In this document: positions 9,426 to 20,211 of the stretch, one piece after another
Position numbering within the stretch: position 1 is the stretch's first letter
Layout: every line of letters starts with the position of its first letter
NCBI GenBank assembly: GCA_004835665.1
Contig: RBKR01000021.1
Coordinates: forward strand, 124,001-188,000
Direction: 5' to 3'
Length of the DNA: 64,000 nt
Origin: Phoma sp. XZ068
Lineage: Eukaryota; Ascomycota; Dothideomycetes; Pleosporales; Didymellaceae
Program-made: the position numbers and the translations under genes
Notes under the pieces: model-generated
What the model was told of the DNA's origin: nothing
What the model saw: only the letters and a program-made list of their open reading frames with translations
Databases searched by the model: none

Positions 9426-10856
9426 TCATGCTGGGGTGCCAACCCATCTATCTGGCACACCGCTCGCGCTTTGAAATGCAGGTGATTTGCCAGAGCCCAA
9501 TTTCCTTGGCGGGAGCCAAATGCGCGCTTTGCCAACGGCCTTTGCGTCAAGCTTGCCGACGCGGCGCATGTTCATCTCGAGCACGATAACGCGCAGGAAA
9601 TCGCTGTTTTCGCGCGGTTCGCGCTGGCGGACGGTCGGTGTGGGTGACTGCAGACGGCCTGCCTCGGAAAACGGATCCGCGGTCTTGCGTCGATTCTTGG
9701 AGCGGCCTCGGCGGTCGTATGTCTGCATCTGGATCATCGGCGCATGGGTGTCGGCATCGGTGTCGATCATGAGCGCATCGTGAAGTTGCATGGACAGCTC
9801 TGTGGGGGAGATGGGAGCAGGCTGGGGGTTGAGGTAGCGGCGGAGTGCTGGTGACGGGAGCCCCTCCAAGTGCTTTGGTCGCATCTCGCTGGTGAACTTG
9901 GGAGACAAAATCGACCGAGTGAGGAGGTCCTCGGGCGGCACACTGGGGGCGGTGAAGTTGGAAAACGACTTGGCCGCTTCCTTCAGGGCTTGTAGTGATG
10001 CTGTCAGGTTAGACTTGAACGACTTGAATCGCTCGTTTGATGGCGAAATGGTGATGACATCCGCGGCGTTCGCTTCGGTGAGCTCCTCCGCGTCGTCCAC
10101 GTTGAAGTGAAGCAGCGGGTGGTCCAAGACGCAGTCTTCCTTTGGTGGTGACGAGTAGACCTTCTCCCTGCGGTCGGTGAGAGACTTGCGGCCGACTGAC
10201 TCTGGAGTGCTGATGTTGTCCCAGTGCGAGGAGTAGGAGGGCGCATCGTAGTCCAGTGACGGTGGCAGCGTGGATAGAGAGTCGCTTGATATCGATCGCG
10301 AGGTCCCAAAACGTCCCTTCTCTTGCTCCAAGCTCGGCAGGCTGCCGCAGTAGTCGGACTCGGACTCATCAACGCGGCCTAGTAGTAGATCCATGGGCGA
10401 TCCGGACAAGGAGGAGGGAATCTCCAAATCGTCCTGCTTCCATTCTTGGATCAGCTCGTCCATGGAGATCTTGCGGTCTGACGTAGGGCGCTTGCGGCGG
10501 CGAGGAGGCTGCCTGGGGATTGCGGTGATGGCCAGCAGGGCGGCGACTGCTGGTGGGAGGGCGTCCGGGTTGTGGCTCTTGGTGGAGCGAGCAGGGCGGC
10601 CGCCGTTCTGTCCCTTGACGCGGACGGTCTGGGTGGTTGCTGCTCGTGTGGGCGTGCGCGGCGGTATCACAACCGGGCTGGAGTGCTTCATGATGCTGTC
10701 GTGCTTCATGCTGTCAGGCTCAGGCGTGCATGCGGGATTGGTGGTGCGCGGTGCGAGCGGGTTCCTCTGGGATCGCGTGCCCATCTTCTCAGTCGGTCTG
10801 GTGCGCGGCGAGGGCGGAGAGTGCTGGAGATATGGGAAGCTCCTCGGCGAGATCAT
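9426..10856 (-). CDS. Conserved ascomycete protein of unknown function, disordered with short conserved blocks
   Basis: Single exon, 476 aa from the ATG at 10856. The frame opens 20 codons earlier but only on GTG. Most of it is Ser/Pro/Arg-rich and probably disordered. Three blocks look conserved from memory of filamentous-ascomycete hypothetical proteins: NPDALPPAVAALLAITAIP followed by a basic run and ISMDELIQEWK near residues 95-135; a helical segment SLQALKEAAKSFSNFTAP around 290; and a C-terminal block RENSDFLRVIVLEMNMRR-GKL ending in ARIWLPPRK. The stop follows a short VPDRWVGTPA tail. No enzymatic motif, signal peptide or membrane segment is visible. I cannot assign a function. About 2 kb of apparently noncoding DNA lies upstream, so an untranslated or short coding first exon cannot be excluded. 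Confidence 0.75.
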   Translation of the reverse strand: MISPRSFPYLQHSPPSPRTRPTEKMGTRSQRNPLAPRTTNPACTPEPDSMKHDSIMKHSSPVVIPPRTPTRAATTQTVRVKGQNGGRPARSTKSHNPDALPPAVAALLAITAIPRQPPRRRKRPTSDRKISMDELIQEWKQDDLEIPSSLSGSPMDLLLGRVDESESDYCGSLPSLEQEKGRFGTSRSISSDSLSTLPPSLDYDAPSYSSHWDNISTPESVGRKSLTDRREKVYSSPPKEDCVLDHPLLHFNVDDAEELTEANAADVITISPSNERFKSFKSNLTASLQALKEAAKSFSNFTAPSVPPEDLLTRSILSPKFTSEMRPKHLEGLPSPALRRYLNPQPAPISPTELSMQLHDALMIDTDADTHAPMIQMQTYDRRGRSKNRRKTADPFSEAGRLQSPTPTVRQREPRENSDFLRVIVLEMNMRRVGKLDAKAVGKARIWLPPRKLGSGKSPAFQSASGVPDRWVGTPA

Positions 10857-12880
10857 GGTAGGCGAGAGTCCCTGTGAGCGTTTTCCCGTGACTAACGAGG
10901 CTCCGAGTCCCAGCACGGCTAGGCGTCTGTGACGTTGCTCGGGTGCGCGTCGGAATGGAATCCCTTACGTTATTGCTGCGGCGGGATTGGATGGCTGGCA
11001 AGGGGAGCATTAGACGTGCAGGGTCAGGGCCTGCCGAACGTCCCCGGGCACGCGACAACGACCGTGGCAGTGGTAAGCAGGTGGTAATGCACAGGAAACG
11101 GCGGGCAGACGACGAGATGGTGAAGCAGAGAGCGAGAGGGGAGGCAGTAGATACAGCAGCGCTCGCATGCAGCGGCGATAAGACAGGCAGCGCTCACGGG
11201 TTGCACCGGGACTGTGACGGCGCACCAGGGTTATCGGTGCTCGGGTTCTGAGGTGAGTAATAACGGGCAGCCGCGTGGGCAACCTTCCTATCGAGCACAA
11301 GAGCACACCGGATCAGCGCTGCAGGCGACCGTGTCACGGCGCACAGAGAGGCACCCAGCGCGCCAGGCACCACCACGACACTGCGCAGCTGAGCCTCGCC
11401 TCGGGCGCCTCGCAGCGCTCCACGTCGCTGCAGCGCTGCACACGTCTGAAACCCGTGAAGCGCGCCGTGCATCACCCAGTGCGAGCGGCCAGTGCCGTCG
11501 GCGCGAGTGCTGCTGAAGTTGGCCGCCGAGGATCGCTGGGCGGCCACCCCTGCGCGCTGCCTGTGCTTTGGCCTGTCCTCTCCGCGATTTGCGACGCCAG
11601 GAGCCAGCCCTGCCCCACGGCGCATTCCTTCTGGAAGGTCCGCAGAAAGCGCCAGGCCCTCGCAGCGGTGAAGCCAGACCACGTACCTGTCCGGCCAGCA
11701 GCAAGCAGACTTCACCGCACACATTTCCTTCTATTCTCCTGCACTTCTGCGACCTTGTTGGCTTCAACACACCACGCCTTGCGTACCAACATTACACATG
11801 TAGCATGACCGCATAACACGCCGGAGAGGCGCCCGTAGTGTGGGCTAACATCTGGGGCTCCGGCCTGTCAGATAGCGTTTCCTTATCTCGACCCTGCACC
11901 TCTGTCGCGCATGCGCCAAGTCCTATCTTTACCCCAACCGGCTGTGGGGTGCATGCGCGCCATCCTGCAAAGGGTCCTGGAGCGTCAGCTGTTATCGCGA
12001 GTGTGGCTCGCTGGCTGGAAACTGGTTTCTTTTCAGCCGTGCATGCAGCTGCCTTGGCTCCATTGCAGTTGTATACATGGCTGTACTTGAGCCTCACGCA
12101 GCCGCCATGTCGAGACACGCGACGTGAAACTTGAACTCCTCACACGCTCTTCACAGCTTCAGAGAACACCTGTCACCCACACTCACCTTCCGCTTCAGTC
12201 CAAGGTCTCCCGTAGCCCAGAGCAGAAGGTCGGGCGGTGCAGACAACCTCAATAGGAAGGCCACCACAATCTCATCTGCTGCACGATGCACTGCAGAGCA
12301 GCGGCACAGACGTCGCACAGTTTTAGCATCATGGGAAAAGATTTTCGCATTGTCTCTGCGCCTCGGCTCAGTCGTAATAGTACACGTCTCGATCCTGTCG
12401 CGCGCATTACCATATGCATCGCGGAGCTTCGCTACACAAACAAACTGATAAACAAAAAGCAAATATCAGCACAATACCCAAGTCCCTATCCGGAACGCCG
12501 TCGACTCGCCAAAATGCGAGGACCACAAACGTAGAAATGGCAAGAGCCGAAACGAGGTGAAAATTAAAAACAATTGGCCCCTTCCTGTCGGTGCATGCAT
12601 ATGTGACATGCAATGCATCCTATCCTGGCCGATCTAGTACGTGGCGACTATCGCCGCCAGTCGTGTCTCGTGTAAAGAGATGAGTCGAAGCAAATTTTTC
12701 TGACAGCTGAGCGGTCAAAGATTACAGCGGAAGAAACGAAGCTTAGTGAAACGCGCCGTGTTAGATACCCTGGATCCAACAGGTGATGTGTTGGCTGCGT
12801 GTAGTGGCGCTCACACAAAGGTGCATGCGCCAAGGGTGTTAAAGGTGTTGCCATGGACAGTCAACATTGGGGCCACCACC
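10857..12880. other. 2-kb upstream region of the 476-aa orphan and downstream of ASE1
   Basis: It is GC-rich from 10.9 to 11.7 kb and more mixed after that. Long overlapping open frames on both strands (for example 11194-11724 minus and 11275-11808 plus) are the kind GC-rich DNA yields by chance, and their translations are Arg/Ala/Cys-rich without domain character. I see no gene. The left part is the likely promoter and 5' leader of the orphan, and the right end is the ASE1 3' flank. Confidence 0.4.
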
Positions 12881-15351
12881 TCAATACACGCTGCCGTCGT
12901 CTGTCCAGCCAGCTTCGCTGCCTCGGACCATACCGCCGTCCTGGTCCAACATCATGTTGCCGTTGTCGACACTGCGGATGGCCCTGATTTTCTTGCCTTG
13001 GATGGCACGTGGAGTAGATGCATGATCAGGCGTGGCACGCTTGATTTGACTGCGGCGGTAGTGCTGAAAGTCAACGTCGCTCTCAGGCGCCTCATCAGAC
13101 TGTTCGCTGAAAGTTTCCCAGTTCTCCGACCCTGCCTGACCGGAGCCTGTTGAAGACGCCTGCGAGATATGCCGGCTGCTGTTCGACGAGAGCGATGGAG
13201 TCGGCGCGTGTACGTATGACCCGTGGTAGCTAGGCCGCATCGTCTGGCTGAATCGGTCATCGTAAGGGTCCTCTGGCGGTATGCTACGAACGATGCTTTC
13301 GCTGCGCTCCCCACGGTTGAACTCGAAGCGATTTCTGGGCGTCTCAGTCGGCTCTGGGGGAAGGAACAGATCTTTCATTCGTGGAGGCGGTGCCATGGGA
13401 GGACCCATCCTTCGCAGTGTCGACGACTGTGAGTCTCCCCGCGAATGCATGGAAGATGCTGTAGAGTGCATAGAATCTCCCCGAGAATGAGTAGAGTAAG
13501 TCGACTCGGCTCGAGACAGTGTAGAGTCGGTTCGGGAAAGGGTGCCAGGTCGTCGCTCAGGTGAGCCCATTGTCTTCTGTGGTGCCCGGGTTGGGAGCTT
13601 GGAAGGGCTCTTTGCGCCAGATGCTGCAGAAACAGACTGCGCAAAAGGGTTGCCGCGCATTGTGCTTGCGCCAAAGTTGCTCGACACAGGTGTCTTAGCG
13701 CGACTGGGTGGCTCGTTGAGTGTTTGGCGGTGATTTGCCTGTCCGTGGATTGTCTGTCCGTGGATGGTCCCAGAACGAGGGCGGGCAGTAGAGTTCGACT
13801 TGGTAAGTGTTCCTTGCTTCGAGGGCATGCTCATGTTCGACGGTGTCTTCGCCCGTGGAGGGGGTCCCTTCTGTGCAGCGGCGTAGAGCTCATCCAGATA
13901 GCGTTCTCCATGGACGAGGAATGGTCGACCCCACTCACCCTCATAGCCCTCCAGTGTCGCCTTGAGATCCGCTTCGACCTTGGGCAACTCCTTTGCGATG
14001 CGTTTCCGCATCTTCTCCTCGCGCAGCAGCTTGCCAGGGTCTCGCTTCTCGCCCTTTTGGCCGCGACCCATCAGTCGAGAGGCATCTTGACTGGATTGCT
14101 GGAGGTCAGTGCGTTCTTTGATCAGCTCACGATGGCGGTCAATCTTCGAAAGAATGGGCAGGCGCTGCTCTTTGAGCGATTCCAATCGCGAGATCTCGGA
14201 CTCGTGTGCCGACAGAAGCGCATCGCTGCAGACGTCAGAGAAGGCAGGTGTGAAGTCCAGCATCTCCTCTTCCGAGAAGTACAATGCGTCCCACAGCTCC
14301 TGCAATTTGATGCGTGCCTCTTCTACGAAAATATGCAGGTTCTGTCGCTTCAACTCGTTTAGCCTGGAGAGCTCATCCTCGAACTCGTTGACTGTTCGCA
14401 GACCGCAGCCGCGGTTGCTGGCGAGGAAGTGTTTCTGTTCATTGGGATCCACACTGAGGCGCTCCCACAGCTCTTCAATGGTCGCCCGTAGTTGAGCAAT
14501 CCGTCGTTCGCGGCCACGCTTCTCCTCAATCAGACGATCCTTCTTTGCCTTCAGTTCGGCCAGATCCTCCTTGTGCAGCCCCAATTGCTCGGGCGCATCG
14601 CGGTGATATTTGACGATGGTTGAGTCTGTTTGCGCCTGGGGTGTTCCGAGCTCGGCCCAGAGCTGGATGATGTCCTGGCACAAGATCTGAACCTGGCTCA
14701 GACGCTTCGTGTATTCTTCGTAAACACGGGTGAACTCGCTGTCCAGCTTAGCCACATACGAGGACGAGATGTCAAACGAGGGGGAAATGGTCGCATCCGG
14801 GGCGGTTGGTGGAAGCTTGATTGTAACGAAGTCGGACTCGAGGTGCGAGGCGTACGAATCGAGGGCCTCGGCGAGTTCTGTGCCATGTCAGCATAATCAT
14901 GCAACTGTGAGGTAGTGACGTACTTCGCACTTGCTCGAAGCGCTCCTGGTGCTGCTTGGCGACTGCGTTGTACTTCTCCTTCAGCGCCTTCAGACAGCGA
15001 GTCAACGGGTAGGTGACCTGTGGCTCGTCGTTCTTGTACTTGGGGCTCGCCTTGCTGTCGTTCAGGGACGCCTCCATCTGCTTGATAGTCTTGATCAGGC
15101 GGTGCGCCTCTTCCGTCATCTCGTGCTTCTCATTGGTGACAGTGCGCAGCTGGCCGTGGAGTGTCTCTGAGAGGGCCGAGAAGAGCTAAACTACACGTCA
15201 GTCATGCTTTCCAGAGCGGCGCATAGGCAATGGCATGTACCTCTGCCTCGCGCGAGTCGCGCTCATGGCTGGGAACTCCAATCTCATCGAAGAGGCCGTG
15301 CAGCTGGCCGATGATGGTGGTGACCTGCTGGGCGAGGTAGCTGGTGTCCAT
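12881..15351 (-). CDS. ASE1: Microtubule-bundling protein of the MAP65/Ase1/PRC1 family
   Basis: Three exons: 15351-15241, 15185-14924 and 14877-12881 (introns 15240-15186 and 14923-14878), giving 789 aa. Ase1/PRC1 homodimers crosslink antiparallel microtubules in the spindle midzone during anaphase and help cytokinesis. The N-terminus (MDTSYLAQQVTTIIGQLHGL) opens the dimerisation rod, followed by long coiled-coil segments (ALKEKYNAVAKQHQERFEQ, KAKKDRLIEEKRGRERR, ATIEELWERLS). The spectrin-like microtubule-binding core contains RIKLQELWDALYFSEEEM, SRLESLKEQRLPIL and EGEWGRPFLVHGERYLDEL. After about residue 430 the protein becomes Ser/Pro/Arg-rich and disordered with several SP/TP sites, as expected for Cdk-regulated Ase1 tails. 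Reading phase is kept across both joins. The upstream neighbour is a weak orphan. Confidence 0.95.
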
Positions 15352-15862
15352 GTTGGCTGCAGGCCTGCCAGCGGCGTCGTCAGTCGTGTATGCACAGTGA
15401 CTGCGCAGCGCAGTGGGGCGGTCCGGCGGTGATCTCGAGTATGTATGTAATGCGGTGTGGAATCGGCCGAGTCCAATGTCGATGCACAGGTGGGGGAGCG
15501 AGATCCAAGCGAGGAATGCCGGTCGTCGCAGAGCTGCAATTAAAGAGAGGAATTGCACCGACCACGCTCACAGCACTACCACAGTATGGATATGTGGTCG
15601 TGTCAAGAATGCGTTGTTTGCCAAAGTGATGCAATCTTGAAGATGGCGACAGGCAGCCTATGGGCAATCGGTGGCTCGCGCGTTTATTTTTGGTGAGGGA
15701 GTGTTGATCGCCGTTGCCGTAGGAACCGGCCGCCGTCAACACGAAAGTCCTGTTTCATCCACATCATCTCCATGGCCTCCGCACCACTCGCTGAGGGGAC
15801 AGCGTTAAACAGAAAAAACTTGGTTGTACCGCAGGGATATGCCTCTTATAGTGTGCGACCTC
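15352..15862. other. ASE1 upstream region
   Basis: About 510 bp between the ASE1 start and the stop of the next minus-strand ORF. No coding sequence is supported. It presumably holds the ASE1 promoter and 5' UTR; I see no convincing cell-cycle box. Confidence 0.4.
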
Positions 15863-16669
15863 CTAGCTGGAACAATAATAATCATCGAGGACACGACTGT
15901 TGTTCGTGATGCCCTTCAAGACGGCCGGCCTCTGTAGAGAGACCACATGCTCAAGCGTATTGCAATCGCCATCCCCACACGGCATCGAGGACATCGTTCT
16001 CGCGTGAACAGTTCGCATCGGTATGATCGCCCGATCGACTTTCGTCTGTGCCTCATCTGCCGCGCCGCCTGCACGCACCAACCACATGTCTCGCAGAAGC
16101 CCCACCACTTCTTTGTACCTGCTCCTCACGTTCGCGGTGACAAAGTGGGGTCGACTGCGTTTCCCAGCAACCATCGTGACCTTGCTTCCGTTGACCTCGA
16201 GGTACACGGACAACCCGAAGATCTGCGTCAGCTCGCTGCTTGGCCTCTCTCTACGCTTAGAGTCATTCACCTCGTGATAAGCGAGTCGCAGCCAGAAGGT
16301 CGATGACGGTCTAGTACCTACATACCTCCCAACATCCTGACGTCGATCTGGGCATGTATGATCCCGACCAGCTTTACCTCTCTGGAGGTATCCAGTGCTC
16401 TCAACAATCCGCTGCAACAACACCATGTTCGGCAAGGTCTGCGAACAGCTGGAAAACCCTGCAGGTACTGCTGAAATGCACGAGGGAACCACGCGCTCTG
16501 CCTTGTAAGCAACTGGACCTGCAAGCCACGAAGCAGCCTCTCCGCCCCAAAGGTTGTCATAGGCGAAGTGTCCGATGTCGAGGCGAAGCTTGACTACCCG
16601 AAGGCTTCCAGCCTGCCCTTTAGGTGCGGGAATAGAAAGGTCTCGCAACTCGGTACAAGCTAAGCACAT
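15863..16669 (-). CDS. Hypothetical protein, orphan
   Basis: An open frame of 268 codons from the ATG at 16669 (the frame continues upstream but without a nearby ATG). The translation has a plausible globular composition: TELRDLSIPAPKGQAGSLRV near the start, then VVKLRLDIGHFAYDNLWGG and a C-terminal half with FGLSVYLEVNGSKVTMVAGK, SRYKEVVGLLRDMWLVRAGG and MPCGDGDCNTLEHVV. The segment around codons 115-135 (GKAGRDHTCPDRRQDVGRYV) looks like read-through of a ~50-nt intron, since GTAAAG and GGGAG flank it, so the true model may have two exons. No domain is recognised. The gene is probably accessory or lineage-restricted, and a decaying relic is possible. Confidence 0.45.
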   Translation of the reverse strand: MCLACTELRDLSIPAPKGQAGSLRVVKLRLDIGHFAYDNLWGGEAASWLAGPVAYKAERVVPSCISAVPAGFSSCSQTLPNMVLLQRIVESTGYLQRGKAGRDHTCPDRRQDVGRYVGTRPSSTFWLRLAYHEVNDSKRRERPSSELTQIFGLSVYLEVNGSKVTMVAGKRSRPHFVTANVRSRYKEVVGLLRDMWLVRAGGAADEAQTKVDRAIIPMRTVHARTMSSMPCGDGDCNTLEHVVSLQRPAVLKGITNNSRVLDDYYCSS

Positions 16670-18253
16670 GGCATTCGCAATCCAGCCGTTGAGCAAGCCA
16701 GGCTCATGGATACTAGATAGACGCTGGGCATATTAGCTAACACCGAAGCTACACGTTAGCCCTTCGCAAGGCATGGCCAAGGACATAGGGCAAAATATTG
16801 GACTGAGCGTTCGGCTAGAGACATGGCATTTTGATGTCAGCCAGGCGAGACAGCTGACTGCGAGGCCGCCAACGCAAGCCTTGCAGGGCAACACGAGCGG
16901 GTGAGGCTGAGCTTGACCTGGAAGGTCGAGATCGCCATGAGGCGGACCATGACCGAGAGCGAGATAAGCGAGCACCCCGCAAAGGCAGCGACTCCATCTT
17001 AACCCAGAACATCACACTGCCCTTTGGCCTTCCGCTTTGCGTTGGACCATACCCGAACGTCGGCTTGTTCACCGGATTGTCTTTGCCATCCTTTAGCATC
17101 GCTGGTTCTGAACCGCCTGCGTGCCTGGTGGGTCGGTAGTGGCTGGTCTGCACCGTGGTACCGGCACTTGAAAGAACGCCAAGCGTCTACCTACGAAGCC
17201 TTTCAGCTGACCCGCTCTAGAACAAACCGTACGATACGTGCTTCGCTTCACCATGCTAAGATCAACGCAACGAGCGAATAGAGTGACAACTCATTCAATT
17301 TTGCTTACTCGACTTTCTGCGGGGTCGAACTTTAAGCTCTGCTATGCGAATTTTACGCTTGATCATTATTCGGACGTTCCTAAACCCGAGCATCTCAGAA
17401 TAGACCGTCGTGCAGCTTCGGTATGCGGGCCATGACCACGTTATGCAGAGCTTGTGCAATCACCCCCAGCCTTGTATTTCAAAAGAGCATGTTTCAGTTC
17501 AGGGTGTTGCCACCCCGTTGTTGGGTGGTCCCAAAGGCGTTGTCAAAAACGGACGGCGTACCAAGTGATGAATAATGGATCAACGGTCTGGCTGCCCGAG
17601 TACCACAATGTAGACTTTGGTACCGGTCCCTACTCCACAGTACCGGTAAGCCTGAGAAGGTCCCCGGATGTACCAGCGCAACACGAGGGACTCTTGGCAG
17701 CCCTCAGCCGATCCGGATGGAGACTGCTATCTGGGGAAAGCAAGCTGTGCCAAGTCGTCGAGACTAGTCTTTGCGCGAGGTTGCCGGCCCTAAGCTATAC
17801 CTCGCGGAAGCTTGACTTTTTACAGCAGCGAGGAAGCGAGCTTCGTATTGCCGCATTGGGCATCCTATTGCCACAATGACCTTTTTCGGTGGGTACCTGG
17901 AGCTGTACAAGCCTCGTCAAAAGTCTTGGAAATATTGAAGGGCGGACGCCGAGCCCGCGCTGGCATTTTGGCAAGTAGAGTCTGGTAGCCTTGCTCGCTT
18001 GACTGTTGATACCAGCATAGTTGTAGTTACTCTATCCGTCAATCCCTGGACGACAGGCATCTAGACAGCCTCTACGCAGCCTCCACGGAGCAAAAACGTT
18101 CAGCTGTTGCCTCAAATGACCTGGTATAGTTCTCCAAGGTGTGGACCAGAACGTGGGTAGACAGAAGAATGAGGGTGTGCAGCTGAGGTATAAGAATCCC
18201 ACGTCTTTCCCTCCATCAAGTCTCTTCACAACACTCTTCTCCCAACCAGCAAG
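16670..18253. other. 1.6-kb intergenic region upstream of the secreted protein
   Basis: No gene is supported. Open frames at 16815-17153 minus, 17024-17281 plus and 17454-17879 plus have no recognisable domain. The last 120 bp hold a TATA-like element and a CT-rich leader typical of well-expressed fungal genes. Confidence 0.4.
18189..18195 (+). promoter_or_regulatory. TATA-like element of the secreted protein gene
   Basis: TATAAGA lies about 65 nt upstream of the ATG at 18254 and is followed by a C/T-rich leader with CAACAC and CCAACC before AGCAAGATG. The position fits a core promoter; the call is inference. Confidence 0.4.
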
Positions 18254-20211
18254 ATGCCTCTTCTTCCACAGTTGGCTTCGCTCCTCTCGCTGGCCTCAGT
18301 TGGCCTTGCTCAGTTCACCGGTCCCAATGTTATCCCCTTCCAAGTCACAGGTTCTCTGGATGAGTGAGTCCATTCATTATCATTTTTAGTTCAAGAGCTC
18401 TCTTCTGATACCGAAATAGCTGTTCGGTTGTAGGAACCGAGTACAACTCGGGAGGCACCGTCCGTGTCAACCAGATGGCAATCACCGTCCCAAAGAATCT
18501 GATTGCCCAATTTCCCACCGTTTGGGTTCCTTTCGCCAAAGTGTGCGGTGCAGGAGCTGGAGGCTTTGAAACCACTGTAACCGGCAACATCGTAGGTGGC
18601 GTTCCTATCGCCGGACAGATCCAAATTGCGGCCAGGTTTGGTCTCGAAGGCAGTCAAGGTTACATTGCTTCAATTACCGATGGCGTGATTCAGATTGTTG
18701 GTGGGCCAAAGGTCAGAATCAATGATCCTGAAGGCGCGTTTGCACCGAAGACCACATTACAGCCCTTCTTCGTTATCGACACAGAGAATCCTTCTGTCTC
18801 GTCCTTCTCTGGATTTCCCATGTGTATACAACATGCTGGAAATACCGAGACATGCAAGGACTCCAATCGCCCCGCTGGACAGACAAACTTTAGGGCGCCT
18901 GATCCATTGACTATGGTTCCCTTCAGGCCTGGCGATTTCATCGAATACTCCGGACTTCGCAACGGTGCAGATGAGATCCTGGCCTACGCTGTGAATACTG
19001 TCAACGTCCAGGTGACCACCCAAGCCTCGGACACTGAACCCAATTATCTTCGCGTTGAAGAATTCCTGATCGGTGTTACCGATCCCGTCTCTGGCAATAT
19101 TGAGGTTGCCGACATCCGCATGGTTGGATACGCCTCGAGCTGCACCGGAACAACCGTTACAGTCAGCGCCATCGACGTAGACCCATGCACGGGTGTCGAG
19201 ACTCTTCGCCGCATTGGCTCTGCCACACCGAGGCAACAAGTTCGCTGCAAGTGGGAGATGCGTATCAACACAGTCACCCCTTTCGTTCGTGAATATCTCG
19301 TCACTAGCAACACCCCAGTCACTGAGCAAAAGAATGGAATCAAGGCCGGGCAGTATGTCCAGCCTGTTGCCGAATGGATTTTCCCCGAAGTCAACGTTCC
19401 CGGAACCAACCCACCGCCACTCATCTTTACCGACATCAAGGCCCTCGTCAATGGCGACGTGTTAGACGATCAACAGTTCGGACAATTGGATCCATTCCCA
19501 GGTCCTAATCCTGGCGCACCTTCCAAGCAGTGCAAGCCCTCTGACCTCACACCCGGCGGCACAACACCCCCAACTACCGGTAATCCTTCCGACCCCAATG
19601 CACCTGTCACTGCGCCTGTAGCAGCGGCTGCACAATTTGCAAATGTGCAGCGCGTCGGCGCTCTACTCTCGCTGGCAGGTTCTAACACCGCGCAGGGGCT
19701 TAACAATGATCAGCTCAACTTTGCCTGGACTCAGACCACTCCTTCGTCGCCTGCTGTTAGCATTACAAACCCCTCTGCTGCCACTGCTGCCATTACCGCA
19801 CCAAGGGTCACCACTGAGACGACTTTCAGCTTCACCCTCACTGTCAGCCTGAAGTCCAACTCCACTGTCAGCAGCAAGGTCGTCGTCCCCATCAAGGTTA
19901 ACCCCACTACATCTGACGTCGTCACCATCGACACATACACGTGGGAGAACCGTCAATCTGGTACCATCGCAGTATCATGCAGCTCCAATGTGCGCAACGG
20001 TGACAACAAGAAGATGACTCTCCTCATCAACGGTGTGACCAGTATTCCCATGGCCATCAGTGGCGGCAACGGCAGGTGGGCACACACAGCAAGGAGCACT
20101 GCTCGACCCAACAAGCTGCAGTGCATCTCAGATCTTAATGGCAAGAGTGCAGAGAGGCTCGGTACTGCAACAACAAGGCGAAGGAAGAGGGGTGTTCTCG
20201 GTCTCTTTTAA
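18254..20211 (+). CDS. Secreted protein with PKD/Ig-like domain
   Basis: Two exons, 18254-18363 and 18420-20211 (intron 18364-18419), giving 633 aa. The N-terminus is a clear signal peptide (MPLLPQLASLLSLASVGLAQ, likely cleaved before or after Q20), so the product is secreted or wall-associated. The first ~330 residues after it form a beta-rich domain of an ascomycete family I cannot name (VTVPKNLIAQFPTVWVPF, GGVPIAGQIQIAARFGLEG, NPSVSSFSGFPMCIQ). A Thr/Pro linker (~395-430) leads to an Ig-fold segment at ~440-535 (GALLSLAGSNTA, FAWTQTTPSSPAVSITNP, FTLTVSLKSNSTVSSKVVV), the pattern of PKD/REJ modules. The last ~90 residues end in a basic TTRRRKRG motif before GVLGLF. No catalytic motif is recognised. 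Even Cys spacing in the N-terminal domain suggests disulfides. Function unknown. Confidence 0.85.

Noticed and set aside
10914..10916. GTG start extending the 476-aa protein by 20 codons
   Set aside because: Not ATG; the ATG at 10856 is preferred.
11194..11808. Overlapping 160-177 codon ORFs on both strands
   Set aside because: GC-rich chance frames with Arg/Ala/Cys-biased translations and no splice-linked partner.
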